Source of the DNA: Leifsonia sp. AG29
GTDB lineage: Bacteria; Actinomycetota; Actinomycetes; Actinomycetales; Microbacteriaceae
Length of the DNA: 64,000 nucleotides
Assembly (NCBI RefSeq): GCF_009765225.1
Contig: NZ_VMSF01000001.1
Span: 806,001 to 870,000, forward strand
Direction: 5' to 3'
The notes beneath the pieces were generated by a model. The model worked only from the letters and a program-made list of their open reading frames with translations, ran no database searches and was not told where the DNA came from. Shown here in pieces: positions 1 through 6,942 of this stretch. Numbering within the stretch: position 1 is the stretch's first letter; each line of letters opens with the position of its first letter. A program made the position numbers and the translations under genes.

Positions 1-417
1 CTCAAGGACGGCTCCTATACGGTCACGGTCCACTCCTCGGTGCCCGTCGTCGTCGCGGCCAGGACGACCTCGGTCGGCACGAAGAGCCGCGACTTCGCCT
101 GGTTCGGCGCGGCGTTGGAGCTCGGGGACTCGCTCCTCGCGACGATGCCCGGCGGCCCGAACGCGACCCTCCATCTGGCCAACGCCGGTGACTCGGACAA
201 GAAGGTCACCGTGAAGGCGGCGGACGGACACTCGTCGACGCTCACGGTTCCGGCTGAGGGAGGCGCCCCGCTTCGGCTGCCCGGCGGCGCGTACACGCTC
301 ACGGGCGCCTCCGGGCTGCGGGGGAGCGTCAGCGTGCAGGACGACGGGGCCGCCTCCTCGTTCGTACTGACGCCGCCCGGCGCGCTGGCCGCGCCGATCG
401 CCGTCTACCCGCGCTGA
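1..417 (+). CDS. C-terminal part of a secreted/wall-associated protein, DUF5719-like (partial)
   Basis: The reading frame is open from the first base of the window and stops at 417, so only the last 138 residues are present and the start is outside. The visible part is rich in Gly, Ala, Thr, Val and Ser with alternating beta-type strands (for example TVKAADGHSSTLTVPAEGG) and has no membrane segment, cysteine or catalytic motif. The DUF5719 name rests mainly on context: in related actinobacteria such a protein lies beside the metallopeptidase-fold/DUF3499/phosphomannomutase group, as here. It could be another extracellular beta-sandwich protein. The stop is followed by a short GC-rich repeat (GCCGGCGGAGGCGC-like) before the convergent neighbour. 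Confidence 0.5.
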   Translation, partial: LKDGSYTVTVHSSVPVVVAARTTSVGTKSRDFAWFGAALELGDSLLATMPGGPNATLHLANAGDSDKKVTVKAADGHSSTLTVPAEGGAPLRLPGGAYTLTGASGLRGSVSVQDDGAASSFVLTPPGALAAPIAVYPR

Positions 418-459
418 TGCCGGCGGAGGCGCTGACGCCGGCGGAGGCGCGCTGACGCC

Positions 460-903
460 TCAGAAGTGGCGGAAGCGGTCGGGTGCGAGATCCCACGGGT
501 CCTTGCCGAGGAGCTCGGCCACCGCACGGAAGACGCATCCCTCGATGTACATGCGGCGGTGCAGTTCGTCGTCGCGGTGCAGCTTCGTGAGCCGCTGGAT
601 CGGGATCCGGTAGAAGACGATGCGCCTCGCCTGGTGGTCCACGCGCCAGCGATCGACCCCGTCCTGCCCGGAGTTGCCGAGCGGCGTCGCGGCCACCTCG
701 AAGTGCACGTCGGCGAGCTCGTCCGGCCACAGGCCCTTGAGATAGTCCGCGGTGGAGGCGACCGTCATGTCGAAGACGTCGATCCGGTTCTGCAGCATCG
801 GGAGGTGCGGACCGGTCACCGGCCCGCGCGCGCCCCGGCCGTGCCGGCTGCGCCAGCGGCTCGTCGCCGGCGGCTGACTCGCTGGTCGGCGGTTGCGGGG
901 CAT
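460..903 (-). CDS. Metallopeptidase-fold protein (zincin_1/DUF1025 type) without HExxH
   Basis: 147 residues. The stretch RIVFYRIPIQRLTKLHRDDE followed by a terminal helix and PWDLAPD matches the layout of the zincin_1 family (Mycobacterium Rv3259 type). The place where active members have HExxH reads RRMYIEGCVFRAVAELLG here, so both zinc His residues and the Glu are missing; catalysis is unlikely. The first 30 residues are basic and low-complexity, so the true start could be further in. It is divergent from the DUF3499 gene, whose start is 42 bases away, and this pair beside phosphomannomutase is a conserved actinobacterial neighbourhood. Function is unknown. Confidence 0.75.
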   Translation of the reverse strand: MPRNRRPASQPPATSRWRSRHGRGARGPVTGPHLPMLQNRIDVFDMTVASTADYLKGLWPDELADVHFEVAATPLGNSGQDGVDRWRVDHQARRIVFYRIPIQRLTKLHRDDELHRRMYIEGCVFRAVAELLGKDPWDLAPDRFRHF

Positions 904-932
904 GTCGCCATCCTACGTCGGCTGCCGGCAGG

Positions 933-938
933 TATCCT
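933..938 (+). promoter_or_regulatory. -10 hexamer TATCCT, leaderless type, for DUF3499 gene
   Basis: TATCCT ends 7 bases before the ATG at 946, so transcription would begin at or beside the start codon. No Shine-Dalgarno sequence is present. Confidence 0.55.
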
Positions 939-945
939 GACCCCG

Positions 946-1164
946 ATGTTGAGCCGCCCCTGTTCCCGTGTCGCGTGCCCGCGCGATGCGGTGGCGACGC
1001 TCACCTACGACTACGCGGACTCGATGGCCGTGCTCGGACCGCTGGCGTTGTCGCGCGAGCCGCACGCGTACGACCTCTGCGCCATCCACGCCGAGCGCCT
1101 CTCGCCTCCGCTCGGATGGCAGATCGTGCGTCACGAGGTCTTCGGCGGACCTGGCTATCGTTGA
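946..1164 (+). CDS. DUF3499 family zinc-ribbon-like protein
   Basis: 72 residues. It has a CX4C pair near the N-terminus (C6, C11, in PCSRVACPRD) and a CX2H pair (C45, H48, in YDLCAIHAE), the spacing of a small zinc-binding fold. The segment REPHAYDLCAIHAERLSPP is typical of the DUF3499 family, a short actinobacterial protein of unknown role. The ATG at 946 follows a leaderless-type -10 by 7 bases, which supports this start. The stop is 4 bases before the phosphomannomutase ATG, which has its own -10 inside the end of this gene. Confidence 0.85.
   Translation: MLSRPCSRVACPRDAVATLTYDYADSMAVLGPLALSREPHAYDLCAIHAERLSPPLGWQIVRHEVFGGPGYR
1156..1161 (+). promoter_or_regulatory. -10 hexamer TATCGT, leaderless type, for phosphomannomutase
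   Basis: TATCGT lies inside the last codons of the DUF3499 gene and ends 7 bases before the ATG at 1169. Confidence 0.5.
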
Positions 1165-1168
1165 CGGC

Positions 1169-2608
1169 ATGACGAGTTCCCGCACCATCGACGACATCCG
1201 AACCGCACTCGACGCCGTGGTCAAGACGTACGACGTCCGGGGACTCGTCGGCTCCGCGCTGACGGCCGAGGTCGTGACCGCGGTCGGTGCCGCATTCGTC
1301 GACGAGATCGGGGCCGCGGGGCAGGAGGTCGTCGTCGGCCACGACATGCGCGACTCGTCGCCGGGGTTCGCCGCCGCGTTCGCGGAGGGCGCTCAGGCAC
1401 GGGGCGCCGATGTCGTGTCGATCGGTCTGTGCTCCACGGACGAGTCCTACTTCGCCTCCGGGCACCTCCAGGCCGCCGCGGCCATGTTCACGGCGAGCCA
1501 CAACCCCGCCACCTACAACGGCATCAAACTGTCGCGGGCGGGCGCCCAGGGCATCAGCCGCGACACCGGGCTCGCCGCGATCCGCGACCGCGCCGCCGTC
1601 TACCTCGCCGAGGGCGTGACCCCGATCGAGCAGCCGGGAGGCTCCCGGGAGGTCGACGTGCTCGCCGACTACGCCGCCTACCTGCGCGGGCTCGTCGACC
1701 TGAGCGCGATCCGTCCCATCAAGGTCGTCGTCGACGCGGGCAACGGCATGGGCGGCCTGACGGTCCCCGCGGTGCTGGGCGAGGCGGCGGGTCTCCCGGC
1801 GCTCCCCATCGAGATCGTGCCGCTCTACTTCGAGCTCGACGGCACCTTCCCCAACCACGAGGCGAACCCGCTCGAGCCCGCGAACCTCGTCGACCTGCAG
1901 GAGGCGGTGGTCCGGCACGGCGCCGACCTCGGCCTCGCCTTCGACGGCGATGCCGACCGGTGCTTCGTCGTCGACGAGAAGGGGCAGGCCGTCACCCCTT
2001 CCGCTGTCGCCGCCATCGTCGCGCTGCGTGAGATCACCCGTGTGCGCGCGGAGGAGCCGGACGCCGACATCGTCGTCATCCATAACCTCATCACCTCGAA
2101 CATCGTGCCGGAGACCATCGCCGCCGCCGGAGCGACCCCGCATCGCACTCGCGTGGGTCACTCGCTGATCAAGGACGCCATGCGCGAGACCGGCGCCATC
2201 TTCGGCGGCGAGCACTCCGCCCACTACTACTTCCGCGACTTCTGGAGCGCCGACAACGGCATGCTCGCCGCCATGCACCTCCTCGCAGAATTCGGCTCGC
2301 AGGAGCGCCCGCTGTCCGAGCTGGCGGCCCGCTACAGCCCGTATGCGCTCTCCGGGGAGATCAACTCGACCGTCGACGACGTTCCCGGCGCCTACACGCG
2401 CATCGTCGACGCCTTCACCGGCCGCGCGGACTTCGACGAGCTCGACGGCCTCACCGTGACCGGCCTGACCAGCGACGACGAGTCGTTCTGGTGGTTCTCG
2501 GTGCGTCCCTCCAACACCGAGCCGCTGCTGCGCCTCAACGTGGAGGCGGGCGACCAGGCCACGATGTCGCGCATCCGCGACGAGGTGCTCGCGCTGATCC
2601 GCGGGTAG
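1169..2608 (+). CDS. manB: Phosphomannomutase/phosphoglucomutase
   Basis: 479 residues, usual for the alpha-D-phosphohexomutase family. It interconverts mannose 6-phosphate and mannose 1-phosphate (possibly also the glucose forms), feeding GDP-mannose and glycan synthesis in the cytosol. All four family motifs are present: the phosphoserine loop TASHNP with Ser110, the Mg-binding DGDADR at 259-264, the sugar loop GGEHS at about 346-350, and the phosphate-binding RPSNTEP near the C-terminus. The ATG at 1169 follows a -10 hexamer by 7 bases; an upstream in-frame extension from 968 would run through DUF3499 and is rejected. In mycobacteria and relatives this gene is close to manA and sahH; here a repeat array, not manA, separates it from sahH. 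Confidence 0.95.
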   Translation: MTSSRTIDDIRTALDAVVKTYDVRGLVGSALTAEVVTAVGAAFVDEIGAAGQEVVVGHDMRDSSPGFAAAFAEGAQARGADVVSIGLCSTDESYFASGHLQAAAAMFTASHNPATYNGIKLSRAGAQGISRDTGLAAIRDRAAVYLAEGVTPIEQPGGSREVDVLADYAAYLRGLVDLSAIRPIKVVVDAGNGMGGLTVPAVLGEAAGLPALPIEIVPLYFELDGTFPNHEANPLEPANLVDLQEAVVRHGADLGLAFDGDADRCFVVDEKGQAVTPSAVAAIVALREITRVRAEEPDADIVVIHNLITSNIVPETIAAAGATPHRTRVGHSLIKDAMRETGAIFGGEHSAHYYFRDFWSADNGMLAAMHLLAEFGSQERPLSELAARYSPYALSGEINSTVDDVPGAYTRIVDAFTGRADFDELDGLTVTGLTSDDESFWWFSVRPSNTEPLLRLNVEAGDQATMSRIRDEVLALIRG

Positions 2609-2650
2609 CGGGCGCTCGCGCGCTGGCGCCCCTCCCCACACCGTTGCAGC

Positions 2651-2963
2651 CGACATTCGTGCCGAATGTCGCCCATCGACCCCGGCGCGGCAGCATTCGT
2701 GCCGAATCCGCCCTTCGCGCCGGTCCTCCCGCCCCGTCGCAGCTCTAGATTCGTGCTGAATGTCAAGTTTGCGCGGCGCCGAAGGCACATTCGTCACGAA
2801 TGTGCCCCCCCGGCCCCGCCCCGCCGGCGGCCGCCCCGCGCGGGCGCGGGCCTGCATTCGTGCCGAATGCTGCTCCTCGGGGTCGGTAAGGCGACATTCG
2901 TGACGAATGTGCGTTCCGCGCCTCCTCTCACGAGCGCCGGCGGGGGCTGCATTCGTGACGAAT
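2651..2963. repeat. Array 1 of 13-base palindromes, 7 units, in a 414-base intergenic gap
   Basis: The gap 2609-3022 holds seven copies of ATTCGTNNYGAAT-like palindromes, cores starting at 2655, 2695, 2749, 2789, 2856, 2896 and 2951. Steps are 40, 54, 40, 67, 40 and 55 bases, so three pairs share an exact 40-base step. Unit 1 has perfect 9-base arms (CGACATTCG and CGAATGTCG around TGC) and unit 4 perfect 10-base arms (GGCACATTCG and CGAATGTGCC around TCA). The centre varies (GTGCC, GTGCT, GTGAC, GTCAC) while the ATTC and GAAT ends are constant. Flanks are GC-rich and not conserved. Spacings are not multiples of three, so an open frame through the array is unlikely to be coding. The sahH promoter lies downstream. 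Confidence 0.9.
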
Positions 2964-3010
2964 CCGCGTCGGTGCTGCGCCGCTCGGCTCCGGCGCGAGG
3001 CGGCGGATGC

Positions 3011-3016
3011 GACAAT
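3011..3016 (+). promoter_or_regulatory. -10 hexamer GACAAT, leaderless type, for adenosylhomocysteinase
   Basis: GACAAT ends 6 bases before the ATG at 3023; no ribosome binding site is visible. It lies just beyond palindrome array 1. Confidence 0.4.
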
Positions 3017-3022
3017 GGGTGC

Positions 3023-4504
3023 ATGCCAGCTACCTCCGTGGACACGACCCTGCCGTTCAAGGTCGCCGACCTCTCGCTCGCCGAGGCGGGCAGGCACCAG
3101 ATCCGGCTCGCCGAGAACGAGATGCCGGGGCTCATGTCGCTCCGCGAGGAGTTCGGGCCGCAGCAGCCGCTGAAGGGCGCCCGGATCGCCGGTTCCCTGC
3201 ACATGACGGTACAGACGGCGGTGCTCATCGAGACGCTCGTCGCGCTCGGCGCGCAGGTGCGCTGGGCCAGCTGCAACATCTTCTCCACGCAGGACGAGGC
3301 GGCGGCGGCCGTCGCGGTCGGCCCCCACGGCTCTCCGGAGGCGCCCGCCGGCGTCCCCGTGTTCGCCTGGAAGGGCGAGACGCTCGAGGAGTACTGGTGG
3401 TGCACCCAGCAGATCTTCGACTGGAGCGCCGAGGCCGCGGAGGCGGGAGCCGACTGGACGGGGCCGAACCTCATCCTCGACGACGGCGGCGACGCCACCC
3501 TTCTCGTGCACAAGGGCCGCGAGTTCGAGCTCGCCGGCGCCGTCCCGGCCGACCAGCCCGGCGACAGCCACGAGTATCGTGTCATCCTCGCGGCGCTCCG
3601 GGCATCGCTCGCACGGTCGACCGACCGCTGGACCCGCATCGCAGAGGGGATCCTCGGCGTCACGGAGGAGACCACGACGGGTGTGCACCGGCTCTACGAG
3701 CTCGCGAAGCACGGCCAGCTGCTCTTCCCCGCGATCAACGTCAACGACTCGGTGACGAAGAGCAAGTTCGACAACAAGTACGGGATCCGTCACTCCCTCC
3801 CCGACGGTCTCAACCGCGCCACCGACGTGCTCATCGGCGGCAAGGTCGCGTTCGTGGCCGGCTACGGCGACGTGGGCAAGGGTGCGGCGGAGGCGCTGCG
3901 CGGCCAGGGCGCCCGGGTGATCGTGAGCGAGGTCGACCCGATCAACGCCCTGCAGGCCGCCATGGACGGCTACCAGGTGGCCCGGCTCGAATCGGTGATC
4001 GACCAGGTCGACATCCTCATCACCGGAACCGGCAACGTCAACGTCGTGACGCTCGATCACCTCCTCGGGCTCAAGCACCTCGCGATCGTCGCCAACGTCG
4101 GCCACTTCGACAACGAGATCGACATGGCCTCGCTGGAGGCGCTCCCCGGCGCCGAGAAGGTCGAGATCAAGCCCCAGGTCCACGAGTGGAGGCTGCCCAC
4201 CGGCCGCAGCGTGCTGATCCTGTCGGAGGGGCGCCTGATGAACCTCGGAAACGCCACCGGGCACCCGAGCTTCGTGATGAGCAACTCGTTCACCAACCAG
4301 GTGCTCGCGCAGCTCGAGCTGTTCGTGTCGACCGAGCAGTACCCCGTCGGTGTCTACGTGCTGCCGAAGCACCTCGACGAGAAGGTCGCGCGCCTCCACC
4401 TCGCCGCGCTCGGCGTGGAGCTCACCACGCTGACGGACGAGCAGGCCGCATACATCGGCGTGCCCGTCGAGGGGCCCTACAAGGTGGAGCACTACCGGTA
4501 CTGA
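3023..4504 (+). CDS. ahcY: Adenosylhomocysteinase
   Basis: 493 residues, the length of the long bacterial form. It hydrolyses S-adenosylhomocysteine to adenosine and homocysteine, removing the product inhibitor of methyltransferases and returning homocysteine to methionine synthesis (metX and metY are also in this window). The NAD-binding loop GYGDVGKG is at 280-287; [16 protein letters not shown] carries the substrate-binding Lys/Asp/Asn region; the C-terminus KVEHYRY is the family's closing motif with the Lys and Tyr that reach the neighbouring subunit's NAD. The start at 3023 is the ATG right after the -10; an open frame further upstream runs through the palindromes. The stop overlaps the next gene's ATG by one base, so the two are probably translated together. 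Confidence 0.97.
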   Translation: MPATSVDTTLPFKVADLSLAEAGRHQIRLAENEMPGLMSLREEFGPQQPLKGARIAGSLHMTVQTAVLIETLVALGAQVRWASCNIFSTQDEAAAAVAVGPHGSPEAPAGVPVFAWKGETLEEYWWCTQQIFDWSAEAAEAGADWTGPNLILDDGGDATLLVHKGREFELAGAVPADQPGDSHEYRVILAALRASLARSTDRWTRIAEGILGVTEETTTGVHRLYELAKHGQLLFPAINVNDSVTKSKFDNKYGIRHSLPDGLNRATDVLIGGKVAFVAGYGDVGKGAAEALRGQGARVIVSEVDPINALQAAMDGYQVARLESVIDQVDILITGTGNVNVVTLDHLLGLKHLAIVANVGHFDNEIDMASLEALPGAEKVEIKPQVHEWRLPTGRSVLILSEGRLMNLGNATGHPSFVMSNSFTNQVLAQLELFVSTEQYPVGVYVLPKHLDEKVARLHLAALGVELTTLTDEQAAYIGVPVEGPYKVEHYRY

Positions 4505-5055
4505 TGGTGCTCGAGTTCGCAGACCGGGGCCTGCCCGGCGACCTGATCCTTCGCGTGCGGCGCGAGGACGACTCCGCCGCGCTCGCTGCCGCGTACCGCC
4601 GCAACCGCGGCCACCTCGCCCCGTGGGACCCGACGCGCACCGAGGACTTCTTCACCGAGCAGGGACAGCTCGAGCAGACCCGCGAGCTGCTCGCCCTCCG
4701 CCAGACCGGCGCCGCGCTTCCACTCGTCCTCGTCGACGGCGACGAGATCGCCGGCGGTGTCACGCTCAGCGGTATCGTGCGGGGCGCCTTCCAGTCGGCC
4801 ATGGTCGGCTACTGGCTCGACAGGGACCACGTCGGCCGCGGTCTCGCCTCGGCGGCGCTGTCAGCGGTCGTCGAGGCCGCACGCGACGACTTCGGGCTCC
4901 ACCGCATCCAGGCGGCCACCATGCTGGCCAACCACGCCTCGCAGTCGGTGCTGGTGCGCGCCGGGTTCGAACGCATCGGCGTCGCCCCGCAGTACCTCAA
5001 CATCGCGGGGCGCTGGCAGGACCACGTGCTGTTCCAGCGCATCCTGCACGACTGA
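4504..5055 (+). CDS. GNAT acetyltransferase, RimJ/RimL type
   Basis: 183 residues with the GNAT fold of ribosomal-protein Ser/Ala acetyltransferases: MVGYWLDRDHVGRGLASAAL contains the GYW and acetyl-CoA pyrophosphate loop (GRGLAS), then the RIQA strand and the NHASQSVLVRAGFERIG segment typical of RimJ/RimL proteins. It transfers acetyl from acetyl-CoA to an amine; the substrate cannot be told. It follows adenosylhomocysteinase with a one-base overlap (TGATG). The stop codon lies in a hairpin shared with the convergent RDD gene. Confidence 0.85.
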   Translation: MVLEFADRGLPGDLILRVRREDDSAALAAAYRRNRGHLAPWDPTRTEDFFTEQGQLEQTRELLALRQTGAALPLVLVDGDEIAGGVTLSGIVRGAFQSAMVGYWLDRDHVGRGLASAALSAVVEAARDDFGLHRIQAATMLANHASQSVLVRAGFERIGVAPQYLNIAGRWQDHVLFQRILHD

Positions 5056-5088
5056 GCCCGGCACCCGCCGCGGGCGCACGCCGGCTCA
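5053..5088. terminator. Hairpin shared by two convergent genes, both stop codons in the stem
   Basis: TGAGCC and CGGC on the left pair with GCCGGCTCA on the right, with one bulged C. The TGA of the acetyltransferase gene and the TCA (TGA on the minus strand) of the RDD gene form the base of the stem. No T-run follows, so it is a candidate only. Confidence 0.4.
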
Positions 5089-5925
5089 GCGTTCGGGGAA
5101 CTCGTGCGGCAGCCGGTCGAGCACCGGCCGCAGCGCCTCCAGTCGTGCCTGCTCGAGAGCGAGTCCGCGGCTCTCGCGACTCCGCCGGAGCACCGCGACC
5201 GCGACGAGGAACGACTCCGCATCCACGGGAGGAAGCGGCGACACGTACGCGGACGCCTCCCGTGCCAGCTCGGTGCTGAGCCCCACACGGGCTGCCGGGG
5301 TCAGTTCGGGCGCCTGCCGCACGAACTGCGCGATCCGCCGCGACAGCCGGTCGGGGAGGCGCCCCACATCGGCGGTCGCCGCCCACCCCGCGAGGTGCGG
5401 CGGAAGCTGGAGCTCGAGCGGCCGCGGCGCCGGCACGCGCTCGAGCTGGCTGTACGTCCCCGCCAGCAGGTCGCCGAGCCGCTTGGAGCGGGCGTTGAGG
5501 AGGCCCGTGAGCGCCGCGAGCCCGCCCACCGTCATGAAGATCTCCAGCACGCCCACGAGCGCCCGGATGAAGGCGTGCCGGAGCCCGATCGCACCGCCGT
5601 CATCGCGCACGATCCGCGCTCCGACCGCCAGCTTGCCGAGCGACTTCCCCCGGGAGGCGACCTCGACGGTGGTCGGCAGCACGACCATCCCGAAGACGAG
5701 GATGAGGATCACGAGCGCCCGCAGGAGGGACTCGTCGAGCCCTCCGCCCGTGGCCACGAGCAGGAGGATGCAGCCGAGCATGACGAGCATGTACGCCACC
5801 CAGTCGATGATCGTCCCGGCGGCCCGGAGGATGTAGCTCGCCGGCTTGACGTCGAGCGCGACGGCCTCACCGGTGAGGACTTCGCGATCGCCCGCGATCC
5901 TGCTCGCCCCCGCGACCTGCGTCAT
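5086..5925 (-). CDS. RDD family membrane protein
   Basis: 279 residues. An RDD domain is at about 25-155: the first membrane segment begins with the Arg and Asp signature (ASYILRAAGTIIDW), followed by RGKSLGKLAVGARIV between segments and RLGDLLAGT at the end. About three or four membrane segments precede a soluble Arg/Ala-rich tail of about 115 residues. The role is unknown; RDD proteins often sit with SpoIIM, MoxR and DUF58 genes, as here. The start at 5925 lies 6 bases after a TAGATG -10; an ATG at 5934 is in frame but lies inside that hexamer. It is divergent from the SpoIIM gene, 18 bases away. Confidence 0.85.
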   Translation of the reverse strand: MTQVAGASRIAGDREVLTGEAVALDVKPASYILRAAGTIIDWVAYMLVMLGCILLLVATGGGLDESLLRALVILILVFGMVVLPTTVEVASRGKSLGKLAVGARIVRDDGGAIGLRHAFIRALVGVLEIFMTVGGLAALTGLLNARSKRLGDLLAGTYSQLERVPAPRPLELQLPPHLAGWAATADVGRLPDRLSRRIAQFVRQAPELTPAARVGLSTELAREASAYVSPLPPVDAESFLVAVAVLRRSRESRGLALEQARLEALRPVLDRLPHEFPER

Positions 5926-5937
5926 AGATAGCATCTA
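5925..5937. promoter_or_regulatory. Palindrome forming a divergent promoter for RDD and SpoIIM genes
   Basis: TAGATAGCATCTA is a perfect palindrome of 5-base arms around AGC. On the minus strand TAGATG (5937-5932) ends 6 bases before the RDD ATG; on the plus strand TAGCAT (5929-5934) ends 9 bases before the SpoIIM ATG at 5944. The only 18 bases between the genes therefore hold both -10 elements. Confidence 0.5.
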
Positions 5938-5943
5938 AGCAGA

Positions 5944-6939
5944 ATGGACCTCGACGCATACACTGCCGCGCACAGCGCCGACTGGGATGAGCTCTCCCGG
6001 CTGGCGAAGAAGCGGCGCCTCGACGGTCGTGAGGCCGACCGGCTGATCGAGCTGTACCGCGCCGGGGCGGCCGACCTCTCCGCCATCCAGACGAGCGCCG
6101 GGTCCACCGCCGTGGGTGACCGGCTCTCGCTCGCCCTCGCCTCCGCCCGGCTGCGCTTCACGGGCGCGGCCGTCGGTCTGCTCGCGGGCGTGCCGCGCTT
6201 CTTCGCGCTCCAGCTGCCCGCGGCGCTGTACCGGATCCGCTGGCTCGTCCTCGCGATCGCCCTGATCACGACCGTCGTGGCGACGCTGTTCGCGCTCTGG
6301 ATCACCGGCAATCCGGAGGTGCTGCGCAACCTGGGGGCCGACTCCGATCTCCGCCGGTACGCCGAGCACGATTTCATCGACTACTACTCGCACAATCCGG
6401 CGGCGTCCTTCGCCGGCCAGGTGTGGACCAACAATGCCTGGATCGCAGCGCAGTGCATCGCGTTCGGCATCACCGGCATCTACGTCCCCTTCATCGTGCT
6501 GCAGAACGCCGTCAACGTCGGAGTCGCCGCCGGTGTGATGTTCTCCTACGGGAGGGGCGATGTGATGTTCTCCTACATCCTCCCGCACGGCCTCCTCGAA
6601 CTGACGAGCGTGTTCGTGGCGGCGGCGGCGGGCCTGCGGATCTTCTGGGCCTGGATCGCTCCGGGAGCCCGCACGCGGTCGGCGGCGCTCGCGGAGGACG
6701 GCCGGGCCCTGTTCACCGTCGCGGTCGGCTGTGCGATCTCCCTGTTCGTCTCCGGACTGATCGAGGGCTTCGTCACCCCGTCCGGGCTGCCCGTCTGGGC
6801 CAAGATCGGCATCGGGGCCACGGCGCTCGCTGCCTACCTGTACTACATGCTCGTCGTCGGCCGTCGAGCGGTTCGCCTGGGCGAGACCGGCGACCTCGAC
6901 GAGTTCGAGGCGGGGGCGCGCAGCGTCGTCGCCGGCTGA
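5944..6939 (+). CDS. SpoIIM family membrane protein
   Basis: 331 residues. A cytosolic N-terminus of about 95 residues rich in Arg/Leu is followed by roughly six membrane segments, including LVLAIALITTVVATLFALWI and the conserved loop ASFAGQVWTNNAWIAAQCIA, then VMFSYGRGDVMFSYILPHGL with the glycine-histidine turn typical of the SpoIIM family. In Bacillus SpoIIM is part of the septal peptidoglycan hydrolase complex; in non-sporulating actinobacteria the role is unknown and an envelope function is inferred. It shares a tiny divergent promoter with the RDD gene, and its stop is 3 bases from the convergent DUF58 stop, so its end and that of the MoxR operon face each other. Confidence 0.88.
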   Translation: MDLDAYTAAHSADWDELSRLAKKRRLDGREADRLIELYRAGAADLSAIQTSAGSTAVGDRLSLALASARLRFTGAAVGLLAGVPRFFALQLPAALYRIRWLVLAIALITTVVATLFALWITGNPEVLRNLGADSDLRRYAEHDFIDYYSHNPAASFAGQVWTNNAWIAAQCIAFGITGIYVPFIVLQNAVNVGVAAGVMFSYGRGDVMFSYILPHGLLELTSVFVAAAAGLRIFWAWIAPGARTRSAALAEDGRALFTVAVGCAISLFVSGLIEGFVTPSGLPVWAKIGIGATALAAYLYYMLVVGRRAVRLGETGDLDEFEAGARSVVAG

Positions 6940-6942
6940 CCC

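Noticed and set aside
2666-3022. N-terminal extension of adenosylhomocysteinase through the palindromes
   Set aside because: Translated palindromes give strings such as FVTNV and IRHEC with no family match; the real start follows a -10 at 3011-3016.
1001-4492. A 1163-residue open frame on the minus strand across manB and sahH
   Set aside because: Shadow frame of high-GC coding DNA. Its product is full of Arg/Val/Glu/Gly without domains, and the plus strand carries two clear enzymes and palindromes.
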